Assembly (NCBI RefSeq): GCF_020520425.1
Contig: NC_079491.1
Location: 29,813,449 to 29,877,448 of the forward strand
Reading direction: 5' to 3'
DNA length: 64,000 nt
From: Spinacia oleracea
Taxonomy: Eukaryota; Streptophyta; Magnoliopsida; Caryophyllales; Amaranthaceae
Below, one piece after another: positions 44,408 through 55,668 of the stretch (position 1 is its first letter; every line of letters starts with the position of its first letter). The notes beneath the pieces are model-generated. The model was not told the DNA's origin and ran no database searches. It saw only the letters and a list, made by a program, of their open reading frames with translations. A program made the position numbers and the translations under genes.

Positions 44408-46584
44408 GTGGTAAGCCTAGCTTCCATTGTACTTTCATTTATGCTTTCAATACTAGTGTTCAGAGGAAGGAATTGTGGAGGGATTTGAAGGCCATCAAAG
44501 TGCTTGGTCCCTGGATTCTGTGTGGTGATCTAAATTGTGTCATGTCTGCTGATGAGAGAGTTGGTAGTATTGTTAGGAAAGCTGAAGTGGAAGAAATTGT
44601 TGATTGCATGCAAGAGTGTGGAATGAATGATATCAAGTGTGTAGGCAATTTATTCACCTGGAATAATAAACAACAGGGTGCAGCTAGAGTATTTTCTAAG
44701 CTTGATAGAATTATGGGGAATGTTGCATGGCAGAATGTGTACAGTTCTGCTGAAGTGTGTTTCATGAGTGAAGGTCAGTATGATCATTGTCCTAGTCTTC
44801 TTACTGTATTGCCTGGTGTAGTGGTAGGGAAGAAGCCTTTCAAGTATTTCACCATGTGGAAGAATTCTCTTGTGTTCCAGGATTCAGTTTCTGCTCCTTG
44901 GAATACAACTTTTGTTGGTAGCAAAATGTATATTGTGACCAGGAAACTGAAAAGAGTTAAATCTATTTTGAAAGAGCTGAATAGGGTGGGTTTTTCTGAT
45001 ATTCAAGCTGCTGAACTGAGTGCTTATCAAACAATGTTGTCTGCACAAGAAGCTATGCATCATAATCCTAATGATCAGGAGCTAGCTGATCAGGAACTGC
45101 TTGCCACTAATGAGTATAGAATTAAGCATAAAGCTTACTTGGAATTCTTGAAGCAAAAAGCTAAGGCTGATTGGATTAAATCTGGAGATGAGAACACAGC
45201 TTTATTCCATCAGAGTATTAAAAGTAGAAATGTGCAGAATCAAGTCTATACTATTCATGATATGAATGGTGAGTGGAAGGATGATCCAGTGGCTGTGTCA
45301 GATGATTTTGTTTCTTATTGTAAATCTCTTCTTGGTACAACTCATGTTCAAAGGAAGTCTGTGATTCAGCAAGTTGTCCAGGTGGGACCCGTGTGTTCTG
45401 GAGATCACAAGGCCATTTTATCTGCTCCTTATACTGCTGAAGAAGTTAAAGAAGCTTTGTTCTCTATCAAGGGTGATAAGGCTCCTGGGCCAGATGGCTT
45501 TGGTTCTCACTTTTATAGAGATGAATGGCAAGTTGTGGGTGTTGATGTCACTGATGCTGTCCTAGATGTGTTGCATTTTGGTAACTTGTTGAAAGAGGTA
45601 AATCACACTGCTATCACCCTTATTCCTAAAACTAAGTGTCCTAGGAATGTGAGTGATTTTAGACCTATTTCATGTTCTAACACCTTGTATAAGTGTATCA
45701 CCAAAGTTCTGTGTGGGAGATTAAGGAGAGTATTACCTGATCTCATTTTGGAAAATCAGGGTGGTTTTGTTCATGGGAGATTCATTGTGCACAACATTAT
45801 GGTGGTTCAGGATCTTGTGAGACAATGTGGTAGGAAGAGTGTCAAGCCTAGTTGTTTGATGAAAATAGATTTGCAGAAAGCTTATGACACAGTTGATTGG
45901 GATTTTCTCAAAGAAATGTTGGTGTGTCTAGAGTTTCCAGATCAGTTTATAAAGCTTGTTATGGAATGTGTTACCACTCCTATGTTCTCTTTGATGATTA
46001 ATGGATCAATGCAAGGATTCTTTAAGTCTAATAGGGGTTTGAGGCAAGGTGACCCTATGTCTCCTCTCCTTTTTGTCATTTGCATGGAGTACTTGTCCAG
46101 AGTTTTACAGAAAATGAGTGGATTGCAGCATTTTCAGTATCACCCCAGGTGTGGTCAGCTTCAGTTGACTCACTTATGTTTTGCAGATGACTTGATCCTA
46201 TGTTGCAAAGGGGATTTCCCTTCCATATATTTGTTACTTCAAGCATTCAAGCTGTTTTCAGATTCTTCTGGTTTACAAGCAAATAAGGCTAAATCTTCCA
46301 TTTATTGTTATGGTATGCCTGAGAATGTTGTGAAAAGAGTTCTAGAGGTGTCTGGTTTTAGCAGAAGCAGTCTTCCATTTCAACACCTGGGTGTTCCTAT
46401 TAGCTCAAAGAGAATTTCAGCTGCACAGTGTGGGGTGTTAGTTGAAAAAATGACAGCTAGAATAAGAATCTGGAGTTTTAGAAATCTCTCCTACACTGCA
46501 AGGGATCAGTTGATCAACTCTGTTCTCATGAGTCTCCATATGTATTGGGCTCAGATTTATATTCTCCCTAAGTGTGTGCTGTAG
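44408..46584 (+). pseudogene. LINE-2 endonuclease C-terminus and reverse transcriptase
   Basis: Open from about 44408 to TAG 46584. It completes the endonuclease (FIYAFNTSVQRKELW, WILCGDLNCVMSADERVG, FTWNNKQQ, YDHCP in place of the usual SDH-P). The linker KADWIKSGDENTALFHQSIK is followed by RT: KAPGPDGFGSHFY, FRPISCSNTLYKCITKVL, KIDLQKAYDTVDWDFL (motif A), RGLRQGDPMSPLLF, and FADDLILCC (codons at 46180-46191). FQHLGVPISSKRI marks the thumb. About 725 codons without interruption is good preservation. The TAG at the end falls in the middle of the thumb/connection domain. Confidence 0.92.
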
Positions 46585-47481
46585 GAAATTACTAAGATTT
46601 CCAGATCCTTTCTTTGGAGTGGGAAACCATTCAGTCAGAAACCTAGTAATGTAGCATGGGATAGTACTTGTATGGATAAAAGTGTGGGTGGTTTGGGGTT
46701 CAGGAATGTGTTACTGTGGAATGTGGCAAACATAGGAAAGTATGTGTGGTCCCTTGCTACTAATCAGGTCAATGTCTGGACAAAATGGGTGACATCTATG
46801 TATTTAAAAGATGGGGTTTGGTGGGATTACCAACCTAGTGGTTATGCTAGTTGGTACTGAAAGAAGGTTTGTGCCACTAAAGAGAAGTTGAAGCTGCATT
46901 TCTCCTACGCTGAATTGTGTTCAATGCAACAGTATTCTGTTAAGCAAGTTTATGACAAATTGGTTGGTAGTAAACCAAAAGTACACTGGGATAATATGGT
47001 GTGGAATCGTTTGAGTACTCCAAAACACAGATTTATTTGTTGGCTTGCTGTCCAACAGAGACTGCAAACTACAGCCAAATTGGCTAGTATTGGGGTCAGT
47101 TCTTCTTCTGATTGCTTACTGTGTGGGCAAGGGATTGAGAACCATGATCATTTATTTTTCTCATGTCCTTTTAGTAGTAGATGTCTGGCTGAGTTGAAGA
47201 TTTGGTTGGGCATTCAGCTACCTGTTTGTAACTTGCAGCAGCTTATCAAGAAGATAGGGTGCAGTAAACACTCAAAATTCAGAAAACAGGTGATATTTGC
47301 TGGCATGGCTGCTTCTGTTTACACCATCTGGAAGAGTAGAAATGATAGTTTTTGGAATGGAGTTGTTCCAACTGTGCAACATTTTGTGTCTAGGCTGAAG
47401 CAAATTGTTAGAAGTAGAATTTATATGGTTATGCCAAAGTCTATAAGTAGAAGGGATAGTCAATGGTTTTTGACTTTGTAA
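46585..47481 (+). pseudogene. LINE-2 ORF2 C-terminus, zf-RVT
   Basis: The frame continues past the TAG: FLWSG, DKSVGGLGFRNVLLWNVA, then TGA at 46858-46860 where Trp would fit, then YSVKQVYDKLVGSKPKVHWD and WNRLSTPKHRFICWLAVQQR. The Cys/His motif is CLLCGQGIENHDHLFFSC. The ORF ends at TAA 47479-47481, about 120 bp before the poly-A. No RNase H domain follows, unlike LINE-1. Confidence 0.88.
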
Positions 47482-47617
47482 GTAGTGCGTTTGGTGTCTG
47501 CTTGCTCTAGTCCAAAATGGTCCAACCTAGTTGGTTTGTTTTGCTAGAGTTAGCTTAAGTTGTATCTTGTTTTGAGCTAATATATTCCTTACTTACTTAG
47601 CAAAAAAAAAAAAAAAA
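47482..47617 (+). other. LINE-2 3' UTR and poly-A tail
   Basis: About 120 bp of T-rich 3' UTR ending in 15-16 A's (47602-47617), followed directly by the target site duplication gccacaatctc. Confidence 0.9.
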
Positions 47618-47628
47618 GCCACAATCTC

Positions 47629-49683
47629 ATGCATAATTAAGACATATTTAAAGCAATAAATAACTTAAAGCATGCATAAGATAAATGTGATCTAGTATGG
47701 CCCGACTTCATCTTGAAGCTTCAACTTCAAAGTCCGTCTCGAAAATGGTAACTTCGTCTTAAATTTCACCGTGGGAGGCGCCATTTTCTTCAAATAGGAT
47801 AAGCTATAATTAAACTAATTACAACTATTTGATGGTACGCAGACCATATTTGAATTGAAAAACAATTTTGGTACTTTGGACCAATTACATTCAAATTAAT
47901 GGTACGCAGACCATATTTTCTATCCTATTTGGGCCATACTAGTCACTTCATAACCTGCAAAACAGTACATATACAATATATACCATTCACCCATTCATTA
48001 TCATGAATGGCCCACATAGCTGGTTAGTAAAACACGTTATGCATCACATAAATATTTGCAGCAATTAATTAAGGGCACCAATAATCTACCAATTATTCAG
48101 TCCTTATTAATTATAATCAAGTTGTTTAACCTTAAAGGATTTGTAGACCTAATCAAGAGTTTATGACTAAAAATGCTCCCACTTAAACCAATAAATTCAT
48201 ATGCTTTACTAATTTTAAACATAAAAATATATTTCTAGTTTAACCGGAAACATACAAATTTAATTTAAAATTTAAAGCTCACATAAATTTATGATCGAAT
48301 CCATTAATTTTAATTTATTTCAGTTGAATCAAACGAATTTAATTAATTCAAGATTTAATTTTAGTAAAATAATTAGTATAAATAAAATTTATAATAATTA
48401 TAATATTCAAAATTAAAATCCAAGAAAACAATTTAAATTACGAATTTTAAAATTAATTAAAATCGTTTCCGAACTGAAAATCAAAAATTAAATTCAAAGC
48501 GCATCAATCGGGTCAAGACGAGGCCATGGGCTTGCGCCCATGCCCCGTCGAGTCCTCGAGGCATCATCGCCCCTCACGAGTGATCGCACGGCAAGGCTCG
48601 AGCAGCTGCCACGCGCAAATGCAGCAAGCCGAGCCACGCTTGCGCGCAGCATCGCTCGCTGATTCGTAGCGCAGCAGTTGCTTGGCGAGGCTGGGCGAGG
48701 CAGCGCTCGTGCAGCGAAGCACCCCTCGCTGCCCGCGCGCGCGCGCCTGCCATGCTCGCACGCCTTGCTTCATCGCCCATCCGCCCATGCATCATCGCAG
48801 CATTCGACGCAAGGCAGGGCTGCTGCCTTGTGCTCGTGTGCTACTCGCCTTGCTCGCTGCATTCGTACCGCATGGGCGACGAGCTCCCTAGCTCGTCGTC
48901 GCATGCCCGCACTATGCAACACCCCTTAAAGGTAACACTTAGCGTCCATTGCTTTGTGCGTGCAAGTTTTATGAGCGAATTGCATAAAAATTAAAACTTT
49001 TATTTCCAAAATTAATGACAAATTAATAAATCATATTAATTTCATAATTTTAGGGCGAAAAATCGAAAATTTATTAATTAATTAATTTCCGATTAACATG
49101 GATTCAAATATAGGTCATAAAAATTTAAAATTTAACACAAATTAACAATTTTTATGGTGGTTTTTAATCAATTGTACCTAATTAAATTATTAATTAATTT
49201 TGAAAATCAAATTAATTCTAAATTATTCGAATTTCAACAAATTAATCATAATTACAAATTAGGTTGTATAATTAACAAGGCTAGGAATTCAAACTTGTTA
49301 AACATATACTGTAGGCCAATCAAAAATTCAAGATTTAATTTAACATCTTAAATTTACAAACTTTTGCGTTCGAAAACTAAAACCTCCGAAAAGTCATAGT
49401 TAGGCTTCGAATTTGGGAATTCTGGGTTCGACCGAAAATTAATATTTTTGTCAAAATTTTAGAATGCCTTTTACATGCGGAATTGACACAAAAATCACTC
49501 GATTTGGATGAGTAACGAAGAAACTGCCGAAAAACTGCGTACATATAATTAAATAAACGCAATTTGCAATTAATTAACAATTACGAAAATTAATCACTCC
49601 TTTTAATTCTTTGCAAATTTGTAATTTTTAACCATGTTCATGCAATTTAGATTATGAAAATAATAAGAGGCTCGTGATACCAC
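47629..49683. other. 5' leader of copia B, proximal part, with GC-rich island
   Basis: Matches the copia C leader (39900-41896) closely, except for the GC-rich island at 48500-48930, which is clearly diverged from the one in C. PBS complement ggctcgtgatacca at 49669-49682. Open frames here are composition artefacts. Confidence 0.82.
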
Positions 49684-51759
49684 TGTTAGGTTATGATTCA
49701 TATGACAAAACATAAATCATGCGGAAAAACCATAAAGCCAGGAAAGATTACACATAATCATTTAGCATAGTTTAGATGCATACACTTTGTTGCGTGCCCT
49801 CCCTAGCTGCGCCCGAACCAAACAAGAACAAGTCTTTAGGACTCTAAGTGTCGTCCCTCCGTAGATAGTCCACAGCACGTCCGGATCCGCCTTAAGCTTG
49901 ACCAACTAGAATCGCCCTTAAGGTTGCTTAGGAATTTCGGCTAATATGGTGCAAGTGTATGGCTGATTTTCTTCAAAATCTTACATTTAGAATACTTCAA
50001 TTGTGTCTATAAATTATGACCCTAGGCACCTATTTATAGAGGTATGGAAAAGTAACTGGAATCCTATTAGGATACGAATTAATTAAACTAGAATCTCAAT
50101 AGAACTCTTATTTAATTAATTTATCCTTTTAGGATTAGGAATTTAATCATATATCGAAACCTGATAGCTTTAGGATTCGTATAGCACACAAACACACACA
50201 CGCACGCACAGCAGCCCACGAGGGGCGCCATACGCGCGCGCGCAGCCCATTGCCACGAGGCCCACACGCTGCAGCAGCCTTGGCGCGCGCTGGGCCTGCC
50301 TTGCGGTGGGCCTGGCGCAGCCTTGGCTGGTGCGTTGTGGCGCGCTGGCTTGCTGGGCGATGGCCCGGCTTCGTGCTGGGCCTTCGTCTGGCAGGCCTCG
50401 TCCGATGCTAATTCGTACGATACGCTTCCGATTAATTTCCCGATTCCGGAATTCATTTCCGATACGAACAATATTTAATATTCCCGATTCCGGAATTAAT
50501 TTCCGTTTCGAACAAATATTTAATATTTCCCTTTCCGGAATTATTTTCCGATTCCGATAATATTTCCGATTCAGACAATATTTCCGTTTCCGGCAATATT
50601 TTCGATTCCGACAATATTTCCATTTCCATCAATATTTTCCGATACGTACCATGTTTCCGTTTCCGGCTATATCTACGTCTTGGATAATATTTATATTTTC
50701 GATACGATCAATATTTTCGTTTCCGGCAATATCATCGTTTCTGGAGTATTCATTTCTTGCTTGTGACGACCTCAGCTCCCACTGAAACCAAGATCCGTCG
50801 ATTCCGAATATCCATAGATGGAGTATTTAATGTCATTAAATACTTGATCCGTTTACGTACTATTTGTGTGACCCTACGGGTTCAGTCTAGGGATGGCAAT
50901 GGATCGGATTCGGGTCGGATGTAGTAAACTCCAAATCCGATCCATTTAAAATTCGGACTCTATAATTGCATCCATATCCATATCCATTTAAAATTCGGAC
51001 TCCAAAATTGCATCCATATCCATATCCATTTAAAATTCGGACTCCAAAATTGCATCCATATCCATATCCATATCCATATCCATATCCAAATCCATTTAAA
51101 ATTCGGACTCCAAAATTGCATCCATATAATATCCAAATTCGAATCCATATCCAAATCCAAATCCGAATAATGCGTTAACTTTACTTACATAGAACTTGTA
51201 TTTCTTAATTTTAAAATAAATTAGAAATCATATTTCTCATTTACCAAAATCTAATGAGTTTCTAATAAATTAATAAATACAAATGTATGCGCTTTAATTA
51301 AATATATTAGATTAAATTGGGAACTTCCTTTAAAAAACAGTTATGTACGAAAAATAATACACTTTGAAATAATTTTGAGTCGGATTTGGATTCGGATTCG
51401 GACTCGGGTCGGAGTCGGGCCGGAGTCTCTGCAGACTCCATATCCGATCCATATCCATTCGGATTCGGATGTTTTTAATCGGATTCGGATTCGGACTTTT
51501 TTTTCTCGGATTCGGATCGGGTTTTTTCCTTCGAATCGGGTCGGACTCGGTTCGGATTCGGATGTGATTGCCATCCCTAGTTCAGTCAAGAGTAAGTTGT
51601 GGATTAATATCATTAATTCCACTTGAACTGAAGCGGCCTCTAGCTAGGCATTCAGCTCACTTGATCTCACTGAATTATTAACTTGTTAATTAATACTGAA
51701 CCGCATTTATTAGACTTAATATTATATGCATATTTGGACCAAGGGCATTATTTCCTTTA
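49684..51759 (-). repeat. 5' LTR of copia B (enlarged by a hAT MITE)
   Basis: 2,076 bp. Subtracting the 692-bp MITE and its 8-bp duplication gives 1,376 bp, the normal size of the family. It starts TGTTAGG at 49684. The outer end reads ...ATTTCCTTTA (the usual CCTTCA with a C-to-T change). The next base begins SIRE LTR sequence GTTACTGAGCAG. Confidence 0.92.
50880..51587. mobile_element. hAT-type MITE inside the copia B LTR
   Basis: 692 bp (50888-51579) with inverted ends TAGGGATGGCAAT...ATTGCCATCCCTA and perfect 8-bp duplications GTTCAGTC (50880-50887, 51580-51587). An 8-bp TSD and a T/CAGGGATG-type terminus fit hAT. Non-coding. It contains three copies of a 'ccatttaaaattcggactcc' unit (50985-51115) and 'ggattcgg'-rich right arm. 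Confidence 0.92.
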
Positions 51760-52385
51760 GTTACTGAGCAGTAACAGCTAGTGGGTAGTTGAGGAGAACA
51801 TGGGTACCCAACCTTAGGTAAAACTCTCCTATAAAAGGAGAAGAGTTTTGGCTTTTCAAACACAACTGATTTCTACAAAATCTATCTTAAAGAGCTTAAA
51901 CGTTTTAAAAGAATCAGTTGACAAAATAGAGTGTTCCTTGAGTTCCTTATTACTATAAGCTTTATTACGTACTAGAGTCTATCTATCATATTGTATTTTG
52001 GGTATAAGGATTGAGTGATCCTTGAGTGACTTAGAGTTAAGTCAAAGAAAAGAGTGACTTAGAGTTAAGTCAAAGAGAAAAGGAGCGACTTAGAGTTAAG
52101 TCAGAGAGAGAAAGAGTAGCACAGTAATCGAAGGAGGATTGGTGTGGGGAACTCGTGTTCGAGAGGAACTCGAGTTAAAGAGTGTATTTGTAATAGAGTT
52201 ATTGCATTAATACAAAAGAGTAGTGAGGTTCTTCTTGATTAGGGTCAAGAAGGTTCCTCCGTTTTATATCTTTCTTCGCTCATTGTTCTCAATCTCTTTA
52301 TTGTTTAAATTCCGCAAGAAACTTACCCAAGTTCCCAAGAAACAATTCACCCCCCCTCTTGTCAAGTGTTCCTACTGAACTAACA
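51760..52385 (+). repeat. SIRE-like LTR, 3' half only
   Basis: Nearly identical to 23486-24114, ending ACTAACA. Starts at the copia B insertion point. TATA box at 51829-51838. It is followed by non-element sequence (gtaagtgagag) and not by a PBS, so it is a 3' LTR or solo LTR remnant. It could be the 3' LTR of the element whose 5' LTR is 22827-24114. Confidence 0.9.
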
Positions 52386-53059
52386 GTAAGTGAGAGAAAT
52401 TATAAAATATTAATAAAAATATGTCATTTACAGAAACGAGACGAGTATTAAGGGACAACTTTATAAAGAAAGTGGGGCGAGTATTAAGGGACGGAGGGAG
52501 TAACTTTTTTCACTTGTTTTCTCTATTTCTCTTCTCAAGCACCTTATCAACCTATATGTACTTTTTACACACAAGAATTAATAAAATAAACTTTTTTGTA
52601 GGGCAATATTTTAGAAATAGAGATAGTATAAGGCAAGTAAGAGTAATAAAAAATAAAAATGAGAAAATAGGAGGAAGATGGTAAATCAAAAAACAGTAGC
52701 AAATCCTAAAATGGTGAATAATAATATAGGCTCCAAAAACAGAAAAATCCAGGAAAAGTCTTTGGAAGCTGAGCACAGGATTTGAGTTCCTCTGAACAAA
52801 CCTCCAGTTTCTGAAAAGTGTGTCAACTGTTTTATCAAATCTATTTTTTTCTTTCTTTCTCTATCTCTTTGTGTCTCTGCCATAAAATCCCTGCACCGAA
52901 AACCCCTCATCATTTGCTGATGTCATCTCCTCTCACAACTGCAGTTATCCTACTAGCTACTGTATGTCCGCTACTCCGTATTTATGTGGAGATTCTATGT
53001 TATCAACACATCTACCCTTTTACCTCACGTGACCACAAGCTCTAAAATTAAATTCAATA
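52386..53059. other. Spacer with a Stowaway end, no gene seen
   Basis: A Stowaway-type terminus 'gggacggagggag' followed by TA lies at 52488-52502, with a related 'gagtattaaggga' phrase repeated at 52443 and 52480. The other end is missing. The rest has no recognisable coding region. Confidence 0.45.
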
Positions 53060-53332
53060 CTCCCCCGTTCTTGATTATTAGTCTTGAATCTTATCATTAT
53101 TTACAATTGAAAAGAATCTTCTACTTTATTTCGTACTTCAAAATATATATTCATTTGATATCTTATTTTGTCCGTCTCAATGTGTAGTTTAGCAATATCA
53201 AAATTTTGTCATTATTTACAATCGAAGTATTTCTTTAACGTACGTACTTAATTTGAAGATATTTACGTTTAAATAATGAGATGAAACGGACTAAAAAATC
53301 AAAAGGGAACTAATATTTAAGAACGGAGGGAG
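53060..53332. mobile_element. Stowaway-like MITE
   Basis: 273 bp with inverted ends: CTCCCCCGTTCTTGATTATTAG on the left, pairing with ctaatatttaagaacggagggag on the right. TA precedes the left end and TG (a changed TA) follows the right end. Stowaway elements target TA and start CTCCCTCCGT. Confidence 0.75.
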
Positions 53333-53360
53333 TGCTTAAGGCCCTGTTTTTTTTTTTTGC

Positions 53361-53474
53361 TTAGTTTCAGCTTCAGCTTCAGTTCAGTTTCAGTTTATTT
53401 CAGTTCAGTTCAGTTCAGGAGCATTCAGTTTAGGACCATTCAGTTCAGTTCAGTTTAATTCAATTCAATTTAAC

Positions 53475-53475
<1 letters not shown>
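53361..53475. repeat. TTCAG-rich simple repeat
   Basis: Repeated 'cagttcagttcagttt' pentamers downstream of 'aaggccctgttttttt'. It resembles the end of a hAT-type MITE, but no matching inverted end was found. Confidence 0.6.
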
Positions 53476-53516
<41 letters not shown>

Positions 53517-53640
53517 TTTATTTATTTATTTATTTATTATTATTATTATTATATTACTTATTATTTATATTTATATTATTATATTACTTATTATTTATAT
53601 TTACATTATTATTAATATTATTATATATAACTAATTATTT
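53476..53640. repeat. AT microsatellites (AAT)n, (TTTA)n, (ATT)n
   Basis: About 13 AAT units (53476-53515), then TTTA and ATT repeats with a repeated 'atattacttattatttatatttata' phrase. Confidence 0.9.
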
Positions 53641-53725
53641 ATTATTAATTACTATAATTTATGATTTATTATTAGTTTTAGTAATTAATATTATTATATT
53701 TAGCGCAAGTTCAAGCCTTTAATGG

Positions 53726-53887
53726 AAAGCGAAGCATATTCGCTTAAGGCATGCCATAGTTAGAGACTTAATCAGAAAAAATGTAATATAACTTGAGTAT
53801 GTAAAGTCAGAGAGGAATATTGCAGATCCTCTCACTAAAGACCTTTGTAGAAGAATGGTGCTTGAGTCAGCACAGGAATGGGTTTAA
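53726..53887 (+). pseudogene. Copia RNase H C-terminus (relict)
   Basis: About 53 codons in one frame: KHIRLRHAIVRDLIRKNVI, a TAA, then LEYVKSERNIADPLTKDLCR and RMVLESAQEWV. 'HI-LRHH-VRD' and 'NIADPLTK' are the C-terminal landmarks of copia RNase H. It belongs to a different copia family from B, C and SIRE and is the tail of an otherwise lost element, whose 3' end follows downstream. Confidence 0.8.
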
Positions 53888-54452
53888 AGCCTATTGTGGA
53901 GTAAATTGTGACGGACACCCATCTTAGGAACATCTAAGTTCAATAGGTCAAACGAAATAAAAAAAGAACTCATGTTTTTATTTACTACTACCATCCCTAA
54001 GTACTAAAAAATGACGTAGTATTTTTCTTACTTTCATATGTGTAAGGTTGAGCTAAAACTCTTAATAAGTTCATATCCTTGTGAAGGTGGTTTGTGACAG
54101 TACAAACTTGATGAGCTTACCTATGTGAATGTGGGGGCTACGCCCAATCCCCCACGAGAGTCCCTAAGGTTATTGGGACCTCTAGAGCATTCATGAAAAA
54201 TTTGGGTACTTGCAGGGCACTAACAATTACAAATTGCGAAAAGGAGTCTTGATTTGAGAAAAGTTGAAATGCCCAAAAATGATTTACTAACATCATAATA
54301 GGTTCAAAGAAAAATCTATCTAAACTACTGTAAAACATTCTTGTATGTATTGGGGTGTTAATTCAAGTCCAAAAGACATTGACACTTTCAAAACAAAAAT
54401 CTCCGTTGCCCAAAAAGTTTCTTTCATGTTTTTCCCAAGCTCTTTTGAATCA

Positions 54453-54462
54453 TGTGGGGGAC
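54453..54462 (+). other. Polypurine tract of relict copia element
   Basis: TGTGGGGGAC immediately before TGTTGGAGCATCC, the classic PPT/LTR junction. It lies about 570 bp after the RNase H stop, on the same strand. Confidence 0.7.
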
Positions 54463-55080
54463 TGTTGGAGCATCCCTTCATAGTTTGGTTTTGCTTCAAA
54501 AGAATAAAGGGCTTTTGTCCCACATTAACAAAAAACTAGAGTTTCACCCACTTTATAATATTCCCATTCAACTAGTATGTTTGTTAGAAGACTAGAGAGG
54601 TGGCTCTAGGCCACCGCACACGCGCACACGACCCGGGCGAGTGGGACCCTTTTTGCTACCGCCTAGTCTTGCGTAATGAATAGTTTGACATATATGGTAA
54701 CCGTATATTTTTCGTAACGGGTACATATTTTATCTCGTCAATTAAGTCTTTGATTGATTCTAATTGATTACGAATTTAATTTGCTTCCGAAATTAGTTGG
54801 TCAGTTTTCTCTTTTATATTCTGATCTTCTCTTCCTCACAAGACACACAAAATAACCGATCTCCATAAACACAAATTCTCTGGTTCATTTTTGGGCAACG
54901 TAACATCCGTTTTCAACCTATCTTTTTTGTAGTACACCAACGAGATAGACGTCGTGTAACCCTTGAGGTTGATTGTCAAGAGATCGTGTATACGTAACAG
55001 GACAAATTCAACTTTAGGGCAATGTTCATCACACCACAACTTAATTGAGATAAGTTTATTCGTTCATTACTAGTCGTTGG
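54463..55080 (+). repeat. 3' LTR of relict copia element (right end uncertain)
   Basis: Starts TGTTGGAGCATCCC after the polypurine tract and contains 'ctttataatattccc' as a possible TATA region (54550-54565). No second LTR is present and no clear CA terminus or TSD was found, so the right boundary is approximate. Confidence 0.45.
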
Positions 55081-55668
55081 ACCGACAATCACATGTCAGC
55101 TATAAATAATGTAGCACATGAGGATTTCTTATTACAATTTCATAATTCATCCTCATTTACTTGTGTACTCCTTTTAACTATTTTTTTGAGGGATGTACTC
55201 CTTTTTAACATAAGTTGTACGTGTAGGGGTTGGGAATGAGATCAGCAAATATGATAAAGGTCGCAACATGCGACCTTTAAGCCGTGTCACAATAATGATA
55301 TGTCATGTTTATGTGTCGTTATTTAAATTGGAAAGTAAAATATTTAACGTATATAACCTATTATACATGTTACAATAAACGTAGGAAAATCTTAATTAAT
55401 ATTAAAATTTGTTTTCTTCTTTATATCGATTTGTTTATTTATATATTTTCATAGTAAAAATATCTGATGATGCATAGTCTACGTGACGCCTATATGTACC
55501 AATTAAACTCTAACACGTAAGATTGTGATAATTAAATGTTGTCGCAACTTGTGACCTTTATCATCACCCTTAGATCAAACACCACAAGTGCGTCACAAGT
55601 GGATATATATTGAAAGATGTTGTCACAAGTATCATAATGTATGTTCCGATTACGTTAGTGTTGACAGT
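55081..55668. other. Spacer with an inverted repeat
   Basis: 'atgataaaggtcgcaacatg' at 55251 is inverted at 55541-55564 (gtcgcaacttgtgacctttatcat), giving imperfect 24-bp arms about 290 bp apart. This is probably a decayed MITE of roughly 330 bp. No TSD could be fixed and no gene is seen. Confidence 0.45.

Larger units (their letters stand above)
32562..47617 (+). mobile_element. L1-type LINE (LINE-2), plus strand, split by copia C
   Basis: Bounded by the duplication AAGCCACAATCTC (32549-32561 and 47616-47628, the leading A's being ambiguous with the poly-A) and ending in a 15-base A tail (47602-47616). Excluding copia C and its duplicated GGTTG, it is about 4.9 kb with a 70-bp 5' UTR, ORF1 and ORF2, so it appears full length. 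Unlike LINE-1 it ends after zf-RVT with no RNase H. It contains frameshifts and two stops. It inserted into the 5' leader of copia B and later received copia C inside ORF1. Confidence 0.93.
27558..51759 (-). mobile_element. Copia element B, minus strand, interrupted by a LINE
   Basis: The 3' LTR is 27558-28523 (truncated), the internal region 28524-32561 continues at 47629-49683, and the 5' LTR is 49684-51759. Both LTRs share 'attatatgcat' near the start where copia C has 'attgaatgcat', which ties the two halves together. The internal split is caused by the LINE at 32562-47617 (TSD aagccacaatctc). The order from the 5' LTR is leader, gag, integrase C-terminus, RT, RNase H. About 1.4 kb covering the rest of gag, protease and the integrase core is deleted. 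The right flank GTTAC... continues the SIRE LTR into which B inserted. The left TSD is lost with the truncation. Confidence 0.9.

Noticed and set aside
48564-48994. Overlapping frames in the second GC island
   Set aside because: Same reason as the copia C leader island.
50960-51178. Repetitive 'PYPYPYP' open frame
   Set aside because: Translation of the minisatellite in the hAT MITE.
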